Shown: positions 8,201-14,852, counted from the stretch's first letter. The stretch: 15,015 bases of DNA from Chloroflexota bacterium (GCA_024232355.1 JAAEPW010001327.1:1-15015); one strand, 5' to 3'. The notes: generated by a model from the letters alone, not told the origin. Made by a program: numbers and translations.

Positions 8201-9892
8201 GGCCGCCGCCAGCAGCAGATCCCGGTGCAGTTCCCGCTCATAGGGACTGTGGGCCTGGAGAACCCGGCGCACCAGGTTAGTGGCCCCTACCTCGTCCAGC
8301 ATTCCGCCTAGGAGCAAGAGCGGTTCCCGCCAGGCGGGGTGATGCAATCGGGGGCGTAGAGAGCACCAGTCGCCTTCCTGATCCTCAAACCAGGCCCGCG
8401 CCAGGCACCGGGCGACAAAGTACTCTTGAAAGGTCAGGTGGCGGAAAGCGACCAGGTCCCCCCGCTCATAGCCGTAGACGGCCAGCAAGCCCTGCCTTTC
8501 CCGCAGGTGCCCGAGCAGTTCTCGTCCATCGGCCACGCCCGTTGCCTCCTCCACCACCTCGCCCAGGGCGGCCGCCGTCTGCTCGGCCTGGGTCTGCAGT
8601 GCCCAGGCCACTGCCTCCAGGGCCGCTTCAACCTGTTTATAGCTCCAGCGGGGCTTTTCCCGCGCTTCGGCTCGCTTCCAGGCCACCTCCTCCACGTGAC
8701 GGCGATACAGTTCGGCTCGGCTGTGGGCCAGTTCCCCAGTATCAACGTAGACGGTCACCGCCAAGCGCAGGAGCAGCGGGTTACCCATTATCCGGCGCAA
8801 CCCGCTCTGTCCCTCCATTGCATCGAAGAGCACTTTCGCCTCAGCCTCGGCCGCCTCTGCCGTCATCGGCGTAAGCACCTGCAGCCAACCGGCTGCGTAA
8901 GGCCCCGCATCCCCCGACCCGGCGAAGGGGCGGATGGTGTATTGACCAAAGTTAGCTCCCAGGCTCCGCCCCTGGCGGTAACCGGCGATGCGCGAGGTGA
9001 CGATAATTCGGCAGTGCCGTCCCTCAGGGGTCGTGGCAAAGCGCTCGATGGCCTCAACTACAGCGGTACGGCGCCTTTCCGGTACCTGGTCCAGCCCATC
9101 CAGCAGCACCGCCAGTCGCCCCTCAGTAAGCCAATCCTGGACCAACGGCTCCGAGGCATAGGCCCGGTCTAACCAGCGGATGAGGAAGCGGTCCAAACGC
9201 TCCACTCCATCGTACTCCCGCAGCGCCACCCGCACCGGTACCCGGGCTTCCTCCAGGTCCAGCCTAGTCTTCGCCCGGCCGTCGGCGGCGAAGCAGAGAG
9301 CCACGAATTGGAGCATCGTCGTCTTTCCCGTGCCCGGCTCGCCCAAGATGACCAAGTGGTTGTGCGCTCTCAACGCCTGGGAAAGGGGCACTGGCGGGGG
9401 TGGAGGTGGAGGCAGGGGCGGGGCTTTCTTCTCCCGTTCTGCTCCACGACGCCCAGAGGGAACGGTTGCTCGTTCTTTCGGCCCCATTTCCTCGGCCTGC
9501 TCCGGCGGGGGGGGCACGTCGCCACGCTCCTTGCGCTTTGGGCTTTCCACCGCCTCCAGCATCACAAAGACGTCGGTCAGCGCGGCGCGAGCTCGGTCCA
9601 CCCCCTCAGTCTCCAGCCAGCGGCACTCTTCGGCAACCGCTTTCAGGTAACGTTGCTCGAGATGGGCGAGATCATCTGGTGTCAGGAAGTCAGCTTGAGC
9701 AGACGGATGCTCCCCATATTGATGGATAGTAACATCCCGTGCCTTGCCAATCTGGATGCTATGGTCACCCGCCTGCTGCTCAATGACATCAACCACATTG
9801 TCATCTCCTGTAACCGCTGTCCCGCCCTGGTCAACTTGGGCCGCGTGATCGCTATCTTGCAAACCCTGTTCGCCTTCCAATTCCTCATTCAT
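5270..9892 (-). CDS. Large NACHT-HEAT NLR-like protein with signalling module and predicted membrane hairpin
   Basis: This 1540-residue protein is the largest in the operon. Residues 11-59 are the two-block module. A charged and proline-rich linker (119-170) with seven consecutive prolines (161-167) separates it from the NACHT core. Walker A is GEPGTGKT (184-191), Walker B LAVLLDGLDQV (260-270), the sensor strand IIVTSR (296-301), NPLLLRL 371-377 and the helical end FRHLTFQEYFVARCLA 483-498. Unusually, residues 598-647 contain two strongly hydrophobic Trp-rich stretches, predicted as a transmembrane hairpin with basic KWRYR on its N-side, before about 24 HEAT-like repeats (703-1475). Repeat 15 carries a Pro/Thr-rich insert of about 25 residues. 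The C-terminus is basic (KRRRGE). The start is the ATG at 9892 with GGGAG 5 bp upstream. It lies 95 bp after the preceding gene and 31 bp before the next. It is probably a sensor that signals to the caspase-like protease; the ligand is unknown. Confidence 0.92.
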   Translation of the reverse strand: MNEELEGEQGLQDSDHAAQVDQGGTAVTGDDNVVDVIEQQAGDHSIQIGKARDVTIHQYGEHPSAQADFLTPDDLAHLEQRYLKAVAEECRWLETEGVDRARAALTDVFVMLEAVESPKRKERGDVPPPPEQAEEMGPKERATVPSGRRGAEREKKAPPLPPPPPPPVPLSQALRAHNHLVILGEPGTGKTTMLQFVALCFAADGRAKTRLDLEEARVPVRVALREYDGVERLDRFLIRWLDRAYASEPLVQDWLTEGRLAVLLDGLDQVPERRRTAVVEAIERFATTPEGRHCRIIVTSRIAGYRQGRSLGANFGQYTIRPFAGSGDAGPYAAGWLQVLTPMTAEAAEAEAKVLFDAMEGQSGLRRIMGNPLLLRLAVTVYVDTGELAHSRAELYRRHVEEVAWKRAEAREKPRWSYKQVEAALEAVAWALQTQAEQTAAALGEVVEEATGVADGRELLGHLRERQGLLAVYGYERGDLVAFRHLTFQEYFVARCLARAWFEDQEGDWCSLRPRLHHPAWREPLLLLGGMLDEVGATNLVRRVLQAHSPYERELHRDLLLAAAIVGDGAPVPHDSASRVTDRLIRLYLNVRVKWRYRLIVPIGGWLFAIMSLWSLMPWHLSTLAWWGIWFGPRILGIIQLLVWWEWKNPGLEQLKAPLSMFPRLQAVSTFPHRWSGRRFQGILGGQIVNALVRLPISQQAQARHTLIQSLRNPKRHVRSAVIWPLGEIGEPEDVKSLTRMLKDGFPDIRRRAVYALGKIGDPRAVEPLIQALWDTDWFVCLNAADALGEIGDPRAVEYLIWARWAQHRATDALKAIGDRATKSLVLALGDKLISQPAAVMLVQIGRLAVEPLVQVIEDRDAFLRMASAKMMEEIRAPRLPRSESQTAGKLRGKINEQLVRRAVLALGNESEWRYRSAAKILRTIGEPAVESLIQVLEKDKSVRWEAAMVLGEIGDPRAVEPLIKALEDEKVRRVVIKALGKIGDLRAVEPIVQVLGNEYGQVRLAAARVLGKIGGPQAVASLIRILKDDDENMRMTATEALGKLGDSRATEALIQSLGDNGNGKCHHIVIDALGRIGDPQAVATLIQTLEYEDVSVRQRSAEALGMIGDQQATEHLIQALECDDATVRRAAAEALGKISDAQAVESLIQVLEETVPAVHTPAPTEVPEGLREDVPPEHNDANVRRAAAEALGVIGDFRAIEPLIRALGDEDEDVRQTAATALVTMADPKAVEPLIQVLEDEDAGMRQVGVKALGAIGDPPAVAALIQALGDKDGDVRRTAAEALRAIGEPAVEPLSRMLGDENEDVREAAERALGKIDDSQAVTRLIHALGDEDKWRRWNALEALVEIGDPVVEPLIRTLGDEDKWRRRSALEALVEIGNPAVELLIRALGDEDGGVRYVAAKGLEENGDPKAVVPLIRTLGDKDWEMRQTTARALGKIGDPQAVTPLIRTLEDEDREVRLVAAVALGAIGEKIEDRQTARKAARQLWWRLTDVEDVANAAWEAMAQVVARLTELEVEALEVGLPLFAAAPPTKRRRGE
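5468..7786 (-). repeat. Coding array of about 24 HEAT-like repeats (90-96 bp period)
   Basis: Units of 30-32 residues share the core VRRxAAEALGxIGDPxAVEPLIQxLxDED, resembling PBS-lyase-type HEAT repeats. The promoter-distal half (from about 6600 down to 5468) is more uniform than the promoter-proximal half, where several units (residues about 790-900) are shortened or irregular. This suggests growth of the array by duplication at its C-terminal side. Confidence 0.85.
5748..5927 (-). repeat. Adjacent pair of closely similar 90-bp HEAT units
   Basis: The two neighbouring units 5748-5837 and 5838-5927 encode DEDKWRRRSALEALVEIG and DEDKWRRWNALEALVEIG. Over their first 66 bases I count about ten differences. 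They are the most similar neighbours in the array and look like a relatively recent tandem duplication. Confidence 0.6.
7952..8104 (-). other. Predicted two-helix membrane hairpin inside the large NACHT protein
   Basis: This encodes residues 597-647. Helix one is about LIVPIGGWLFAIMSLWSLM and helix two about LAWWGIWFGPRILGIIQLLV, joined by a short PWHLST turn. Positive residues flank the N-side (VKWRYR), and EWKNPGLEQLK follows the second helix. Both ends would therefore be cytoplasmic. Alternatively these are buried helices of an unusual domain between NACHT and HEAT. Confidence 0.55.
9716..9862 (-). other. Signalling module, two-block version, in the 1540-residue NACHT protein
   Basis: This encodes residues 11-59: GGTAVTGDDNVVDVIEQQ, then AGDHSIQIGKARDVTIHQY. 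The GDDN segment resembles the V-x-V-G-D-x-N stretch of RIPK3-type RHIMs, and IQIG is the RIPK1-type core. Between the blocks lies a short charged stretch (EQQAGDH), consistent with two beta-arcs joined by a turn. Confidence 0.85.
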
Positions 9893-9942
9893 CAGAGCTC
9901 CCCAACTTCCGTTGATCTCAGGGAAAACTTACACCGAATTGC

Positions 9943-9984
9943 TGCCTCCTGTCTCCCCGTCTCCCTGTCCCCCAGTCTCCCCTT
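9943..9984. repeat. G-rich 7-bp-period spacer tract between the first two operon genes
   Basis: On the minus strand GGGGACAGGGAGACGGGGAG sits within a run of GGGGAGA-like heptamers, directly after the stop codon of the NB-ARC gene. It matches the tract at 911-940 closely (GGGGACAxGGAGACGGGG). It could fold as a G-quadruplex in the mRNA, or be a dispersed spacer repeat family of this genome. No intrinsic terminator (stem plus U-run) is seen in this 95 bp gap. Confidence 0.5.
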
Positions 9985-9987
9985 CAC

Positions 9988-12900
9988 CTACGGCCACCAC
10001 CGTCCCACATCCTGGATGGCGTGGAAGGTCTTGGCGATGGCTTCCTCGCCGCCGAGAATGTGGATGATTGGGGCAAGAACACACAAATCTGAAAGCAGAT
10101 CCTCCCGTTCACGACGTGCAAGGGTAAGAAGCAGGTCCGTGCATCTGCACTCATCGATCCAGAAGGAGGACAAGTCAGCAAGAGAAAGGGCCAAAATGCG
10201 TTGCCCCAGAGCTGCAAATACGCCGACACGCTCGCTTCTTAGCTGAATCGTGCTGGCCACAACCAGAGCCTCGCCTAACATCTCCTGCGACAAGAACGGG
10301 ATTAGATGAAACAATGACTGAGCATAAGCTTGTTCAGATCTGTCAATCAGCGTTCGAACGTTTTCCCAGATCTCTGGTAATATCTGGTCTTGCAAAGTCC
10401 TAGTTAAATGTGGAAAAAGAGCGCTCGTCACCATAGCACGAGCATCAACATCTCTCATCTCTCTCGTCACCGATAAGACATCTTCCCTCAACTCTTGGGG
10501 AAATTGTGCGACCAGCCCGATTAATGCCTTGACTTGGTACCATTCATTCTCTATTGCCAGTGCCATCGTAAAGGCATCTCTAAGCGATATGTTGGTAAGG
10601 TGTGGTGCCAACTCAGCTAACGCTGTGGCGCGCCAGCGCTCATCCCGCATATCTTGCGTTATTGTCAAGGCATCCTGGATTAGTTTCTTGGAAAGTCGCG
10701 GTGCAAGTGTGGACAAAACACGGGAACGTACGGCTTCGTGCCATATCCCACGTGCATAACATAATGCCTCTGCCAATATCTGCTCTCGTGAATGCTGGGG
10801 CAAGTGTGCCACCAGATTGCACAAGACCTCAATACGCCACTCATCATTCCATATCTCTCGTTCCCTGACTATTACCTCTTCTATGACCTGTTCTAGAGAT
10901 TCTGTCGGCAAGTAGGGAATTAGTTGGCCTAACATATAGGTGCGCCACCAAATTTCCTTTGTCTCCCATGCCTGGGCCAAAGCTTCCTCAATTACTCGCT
11001 CCCGCGTCGGTTTCAATAAGTGAGAGTTCAGATCAGCTAGTAACTTGATCCACCAAGCAAACCCTGCCTCCCACGCTGCATTGAGTGATTCCTCTATCAC
11101 CCGCCCCCGTGAAGCCAGGGGTAGGTGCGGTATCAGTTCGGCTAGCATAAAGGCACGAGAACCTTCCCACCGGACCGCTCGCGCTTTGGCCAAGGCTGCA
11201 TCAAGAACCCGAGTTCGCTGTGGTTCAGAAAGTCGTAGGGCCAAACAGGATAGAGCCTTCGTTTGCTCAGCTTCATCCTCGATTCTGTGCGTTAGCGCCA
11301 TAACTTCTACCATCGCTTGCTCTTGAAGCTGATTTGATAGATATGGGATCAATTCTGTCAAAGCTCCCACGCGGTACCTAGGGCTTCCCCACCCCGCTTG
11401 CTCAAGCAAGGCTCGCGCTGCTTCGAAGGCTTCTTTCAGAACTGACTGTCGGGATGATGTTGGTAGGTATTTCACCAGCTTGGCCAACAAATTAGCGCGC
11501 CAAGACTCGTGTTTAGTTTCCTGTGCAATGGAAAGGGCTTCACCTATATAATCCTGGGAGAGGTATGGGATAAGTTTGTCCAACACCTGTGAACGTATTA
11601 TTTCATCCTTTAGGTTGTGTAGTATCGAAAATGCAACTTTTAGAAACCTTTGCGGCTGATGTTGCACCAGAACAACCAATACCATAGCATATGCAAAATC
11701 GTCTTTGACCTCTTGCGCGAACGCCACGATTTCTTCTGTTACCTGCTCTTGCAATGGTGTGGGAAGGTGTGGAATCAGCGCGCCCAGTGCCCGTGCTTGT
11801 TCAAGAGAACCACCAGTCTCGCGCACCTTTTCCAAGGTTTCCTGCACCACCTGCTCACTTAATGGTATTGGTGAGTTCTCAATCAGTTTTGCCAATGCGC
11901 TAGCGCGCTGTTCAACGTTCCATATCTCCATCACCGCTGCTAACGCTTCAGTCAATACTAACTCTTGCAATGACTTTGGAAGGTGAGAGAGCAAGTTGGT
12001 CAAAGCCTGCGCTTGCTTCAGCGGGGAATTTATCTCCCGCGCTGTCGCCAGGGCTTCCTCTAGAATGTGCTCGCGAGACGGTTCAGTCAATTGGAACGCC
12101 AATTCTGCTAGTGTATTGGCTCGTGCTGAATTTGCTCTGATTTCTCGTGCAGCGACCAGCACCTCCATTAACATTTCTGGTCTGTGATCCTTTAGAAGTG
12201 GGATGAGTGCAACTAAAGCTTCTGCGCGGTCTGCCTCCTTTTGTCTTGTTAAAACACGCGCAAGCGCTTGTTCCAAGGATATAAAGCCACACTCGACGGC
12301 CTGCAGCATCAACTCTACCGGCAGATTGGCGCCCATAGTGATCACACTGCTTTGACAAAGAAGATACTTAATCTGAAGTCCAATATCGCCCACAGCCACT
12401 GCATTCTCCCTAGCCCGTGCTAGGTCCTGCAGATATCCCGCTGCCTGAGCCAATTTGTTGCGGGCCTCATACCAAGCGTTGCGTCCCTCAGTGGTCTCTT
12501 CGTAAAGAAGAGTATGAAGCACCTTGGTCAAGTTGGCATGCTGCATATGCCATGTCAAGTGACTATGGATGTAACCGTCATCCGGTAGAGTATGCCAGAG
12601 ACTATTCCGCGTCCGCGGTCGGTAGCGTTCCAACAAACATGTGTGGGCCTCCAGCAATGTAAACCCTAAACCCAGCGGTTGCTCCGCAATCAGCAAACGG
12701 CGGGCTAAGTCGTGCAGCAAGTCGTGGAGACGATAGGATGGCCAACGGTACTCGCCAATCCTCACTGGCGGTCCAGGCAGAAGCAGAGCGTCGTTCCACA
12801 GCAGTTCCAGTATCTCAGCCACTTCTGCCTGGTCCATCTCCCACAGCGTGGCCGCCATTGGCGCAGTCACTGCCACATCCTCCGGCAGCACCCCCAGCCA

Positions 12901-13869
12901 GGCAAAAGCGCGCCAGGCTTCCTCGTTCTCAGCGCGCAGAGCATCCAGGCTCAAGTGGAAAGAGGCCTCCATCCGGGGATGTGTCTTGCGGCGCGGTCCT
13001 TCCAGTGCCTCCAATCGGGCGATTTCTTCCTCCAAGGCTTCCTGTAAAACTTCCCAAGCAACGCCCCGTACAATTCGGGCGGCGGCCAGTTCCAGCGCCA
13101 GTGGCAAGTAGCCTACTGCTTCGGACAGACGCAGCGCTTCATCCCGTTCTGTCTCTTCCATTGCGCGTCCCAGCCGGGCGGCGAGCAAGCCCAACGACTG
13201 CTCTGGCGTCATAACATCCAGTTGGTATAGATCAGCGCCCACTTCATCGGCCACATCGGCACGGCGCGTCGTGATAAGCATCTGGCTGTGTGGGCCGCCA
13301 ATCTGGAAGGGTAGGGCATGCTCAGGGTCCCAAACGTCGTCCACCACCAGCAGGGCCGCTTTATCGTGTAGCAGCGTGCGCAGGTGTGCCGAGGCCACCT
13401 CGACCGTCGTCGGGTGAAAGCCATAGTCACCCAGCGCCCGTACCCAGCCACTCAGCAAGGAGAGCAAGTCAGGCTCCTGGCCCAGGGTGACCCATAGCAC
13501 ACCATCAGGGAATCGTTCTTGTACCTCCGGGTCGTGCGCCAGCGCCGCTGCAAGGACCGACTTGCCAATGCCCCCCAGCCCATGGATGGCGCTGACGACG
13601 AGCACGCCAGGTGCGGTGACCTCCTCAGCCAACAGCCGTGCCTTGAGCCCTTCGCTCACCTCCAGCCGCTCCACAAAATGCCCTGGCAACGGCGGAGCCT
13701 GGAACAGCGTACCAGTCGGCAAGCGTTTGTGAATATAGACATCGCCAGTGACCTGCCCACTAATAACAACGTTGTCGTCACCGACAATCGCTCTCCCGCC
13801 TCGATCGGCCTGGGCAGTATACTGACTATCTCTTACAATAATCTTTTTGCTTTCTGGCTTTTCAGTCAC
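9988..13869 (-). CDS. NB-ARC STAND protein with N-terminal signalling module and long helical-repeat array
   Basis: First gene of the operon, 1293 residues. Residues 10-48 are a shortened module (GGRAIVGDDNVV, then GDVYIHKR). The APAF1/R-protein-type NTPase follows: Walker A GLGGIGKS (97-104), Walker B ALLVVDDVW (172-180), MLITTRR (197-203), GYLPLALEL (253-261), and a winged-helix end with an MHD-like YRLHDLLHDLA (379-389). A linker (400-530) leads into about 20 helical repeats of 32-36 residues with core RAxALAELIPHLPxxxREQVLEEALAxARE (about 530-1230). The start is GTG at 13869: GGAGAG lies 5 bp upstream and MTEKPESKKIIVRDS aligns with the sister N-termini. The ATG at 13887 is in frame but has no ribosome site. 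In this class ADP is released and the protein oligomerises once the repeats bind a trigger. The array is visibly less GC-rich than the NB-ARC part. The ligand is unknown. Confidence 0.92.
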   Translation of the reverse strand: MTEKPESKKIIVRDSQYTAQADRGGRAIVGDDNVVISGQVTGDVYIHKRLPTGTLFQAPPLPGHFVERLEVSEGLKARLLAEEVTAPGVLVVSAIHGLGGIGKSVLAAALAHDPEVQERFPDGVLWVTLGQEPDLLSLLSGWVRALGDYGFHPTTVEVASAHLRTLLHDKAALLVVDDVWDPEHALPFQIGGPHSQMLITTRRADVADEVGADLYQLDVMTPEQSLGLLAARLGRAMEETERDEALRLSEAVGYLPLALELAAARIVRGVAWEVLQEALEEEIARLEALEGPRRKTHPRMEASFHLSLDALRAENEEAWRAFAWLGVLPEDVAVTAPMAATLWEMDQAEVAEILELLWNDALLLPGPPVRIGEYRWPSYRLHDLLHDLARRLLIAEQPLGLGFTLLEAHTCLLERYRPRTRNSLWHTLPDDGYIHSHLTWHMQHANLTKVLHTLLYEETTEGRNAWYEARNKLAQAAGYLQDLARARENAVAVGDIGLQIKYLLCQSSVITMGANLPVELMLQAVECGFISLEQALARVLTRQKEADRAEALVALIPLLKDHRPEMLMEVLVAAREIRANSARANTLAELAFQLTEPSREHILEEALATAREINSPLKQAQALTNLLSHLPKSLQELVLTEALAAVMEIWNVEQRASALAKLIENSPIPLSEQVVQETLEKVRETGGSLEQARALGALIPHLPTPLQEQVTEEIVAFAQEVKDDFAYAMVLVVLVQHQPQRFLKVAFSILHNLKDEIIRSQVLDKLIPYLSQDYIGEALSIAQETKHESWRANLLAKLVKYLPTSSRQSVLKEAFEAARALLEQAGWGSPRYRVGALTELIPYLSNQLQEQAMVEVMALTHRIEDEAEQTKALSCLALRLSEPQRTRVLDAALAKARAVRWEGSRAFMLAELIPHLPLASRGRVIEESLNAAWEAGFAWWIKLLADLNSHLLKPTRERVIEEALAQAWETKEIWWRTYMLGQLIPYLPTESLEQVIEEVIVREREIWNDEWRIEVLCNLVAHLPQHSREQILAEALCYARGIWHEAVRSRVLSTLAPRLSKKLIQDALTITQDMRDERWRATALAELAPHLTNISLRDAFTMALAIENEWYQVKALIGLVAQFPQELREDVLSVTREMRDVDARAMVTSALFPHLTRTLQDQILPEIWENVRTLIDRSEQAYAQSLFHLIPFLSQEMLGEALVVASTIQLRSERVGVFAALGQRILALSLADLSSFWIDECRCTDLLLTLARREREDLLSDLCVLAPIIHILGGEEAIAKTFHAIQDVGRWWP
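10180..12282 (-). repeat. Coding array of about 20 helical repeats in the NB-ARC protein
   Basis: The units are 32 or 36 residues with the pattern LAxLIPHLPxxxREQVLEEALAxAREI. Repeats in the C-terminal half often begin with Trp pairs (WWIKLL, WWRTYM, EWRIEV). They are helical-hairpin repeats of a HEAT/TPR-like kind but differ clearly from the 31-residue HEAT units of the two NACHT proteins. Copies are strongly diverged at DNA level. Confidence 0.75.
13726..13842 (-). other. Signalling module, shortened version, in the NB-ARC protein
   Basis: This encodes residues 10-48. Block one is intact (GGRAIVGDDNVVI). The second block has lost SIQIGKAR, but DVYIHKR still aligns with DVTIHQY. The protein may therefore pair differently from the two NACHT proteins, or rely on block one only. 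Confidence 0.65.
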
Positions 13870-13874
13870 AATAA

Positions 13875-13880
13875 CTCTCC
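13875..13880 (-). promoter_or_regulatory. Ribosome-binding site that sets a GTG start
   Basis: GGAGAG on the minus strand, 5 bp before the GTG at 13869. It lies downstream of the in-frame ATG at 13887, so it can only serve the GTG. Confidence 0.65.
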
Positions 13881-14125
13881 AATTCATTCAGTGGAAACAT
13901 TCCGTGTCACCTCTGCTCCTGGAAGCAACTCGCTTCTAAAGCATTCTTGCTCCAAGAGAAAGCAATAAATAGAAAAATCCTGGCAACCCGACCAATCTGT
14001 CGAAGAGGCGACACGCAAACGATTGGACCTAATGATAGAACGAAACAGCCGCTACTGGGTTACCCTACTCGGAGTTTAACCTAGCTGCGGCTGTGAATAC
14101 CTTGCTATCGTCGTTGTCTTGTGCT

Positions 14126-14160
14126 ATGATTATCATGCTTGCTCCTGGTACAGTCAGGAG
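14126..14160 (-). promoter_or_regulatory. Candidate operon promoter overlapping a palindrome and an inverted repeat
   Basis: On the minus strand CTGACT (14152-14157), a 17 bp spacer and GATAAT (14129-14134) make a fair sigma-70 match. The -10 lies inside the 11-bp perfect palindrome ATGATTATCAT (14126-14136). The -35 lies in the inverted repeat CTCCTG...CAGGAG (14142-14160, 7-base loop). Both are plausible operator sites. It would give a leader of roughly 250 bases, which is long, so another promoter closer to 13869 remains possible. Confidence 0.3.
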
Positions 14161-14270
14161 TCATGGCGGGCGGCACTTGGGGAAAAGTGTCCCTTTTTCA
14201 TTCCTCTGCATTATCTTGTAACTCTAGTATACACCAGTGGCAATAGCCTAGCAAGTCAAAGATCTGCTCA

Positions 14271-14281
14271 ATTGCGCAAAA
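14271..14281. repeat. ATTGCGCAAAA element, copy 1
   Basis: The 11-bp sequence ATTGCGCAAAA contains the perfect palindrome TTGCGCAA and occurs again, in the same orientation, at 14612-14622. A pair of identical palindromes between two divergent units suggests a shared regulator site. Confidence 0.35.
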
Positions 14282-14611
14282 CATACTTTATCAGAAGTCT
14301 AGCTATCAAGGGTGTCCAGTTGGGACCCTAAAACGGTTCTCCTGACTTCGCATTTTCTCAACTGCCCTTCCTGCCCTGGTAATCTCATTTGTCACCAACT
14401 TGGCCCTAAAACAGCCCCAAACCGGTACAGAATGGCATCAACAAGACCTTCAGTTTGCTCTGGAGAGCACAAAACCCCCTGTTATGGCTAGGTTGTGCCA
14501 CATAACTCCTTACCCTTTCACCTCAAACACCCATATCCAGACACCTCGTCGCTTTCGTTGGGCCATTTCCCAAAACGAGAACCCCTCTAACAAGCTCCTC
14601 CAAACGCCTCG

Positions 14612-14622
14612 ATTGCGCAAAA
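14612..14622. repeat. ATTGCGCAAAA element, copy 2
   Basis: This is an identical copy of the element at 14271-14281, about 180 bp upstream of the plus-strand promoter. The palindromic core TTGCGCAA could bind a dimeric regulator. Confidence 0.35.
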
Positions 14623-14795
14623 AATGAGAAAGGCAAATATCACCCTTTGACGTCGCAAAACGTGAGTCAAAAAATCGTCTCGGAGGTAAAAATATATCTC
14701 ACAGGAGACTGTTAATCGAAAAAAACACCGCCTATTGACCGAAAAGAGGGTCGTTGGAGGTGATCTCAAACGCATTTAGCGGACTTTCACGGTGC

Positions 14796-14824
14796 TTGAC
14801 AGGAAAGAAAAAGTGTGATAAGAT
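14796..14824 (+). promoter_or_regulatory. Strong sigma-70-type promoter of the divergent gene
   Basis: Perfect -35 TTGACA (14796-14801), exactly 17 bp of spacer, then -10 TAAGAT (14819-14824) preceded by TGA, an extended -10 arrangement. Transcription would begin near 14831, giving a leader of about 25-30 bases that contains the ribosome site AGGAGG (14847-14852). Confidence 0.8.
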
Positions 14825-14846
14825 GGTAGGCAGTATTACAGTACAG

Positions 14847-14852
14847 AGGAGG
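14847..14852 (+). promoter_or_regulatory. Perfect ribosome-binding site favouring a GTG start
   Basis: AGGAGG is followed after 1 bp by ATG (14854) and after 7 bp by an in-frame GTG (14860). The 7 bp spacing is near-ideal and 1 bp is too tight for efficient initiation, so the GTG is preferred. Confidence 0.6.

Larger units (their letters stand above)
13888..14845. other. Gene-free intergenic region of about 1 kb between the operon and the divergent gene
   Basis: No open frame here looks like a protein: the small ones lack ribosome sites and family resemblance. The part from about 14580 to 14850 is AT-rich. It holds a possible operon promoter with an overlapping palindrome (14126-14160), a bulged hairpin at 14309-14329 (AGGGT...ACCCT, no U-run), two TTGCGCAA palindromes (14271 and 14612) and the strong plus-strand promoter at 14796-14824. 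No tRNA or terminator is recognised. Confidence 0.6.

Noticed and set aside
9308..10246. Plus-strand frame of 312 residues spanning two minus-strand genes
   Set aside because: It crosses the gap between the NB-ARC and NACHT genes antisense, has no family features, and is explained by codon shadowing in GC-rich DNA.
14309..14329. Intrinsic terminator at the AGGGT...ACCCT hairpin
   Set aside because: The stem is bulged and there is no T-run after it on the plus strand. On the minus strand the run of T precedes the stem instead of following it.
14119..14331. Plus-strand 70-residue frame in the intergenic region
   Set aside because: It has no convincing ribosome site, no recognisable motif, and overlaps the candidate operon promoter and hairpin.
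14400..14627. Plus-strand 75-residue frame in the intergenic region
   Set aside because: It has no ribosome site and low-complexity composition. It is more likely non-coding.
14587..14775. Minus-strand 62-residue hydrophobic frame
   Set aside because: It lies in AT-rich leader DNA and has no supported start. Its hydrophobicity is expected from T-rich codons.
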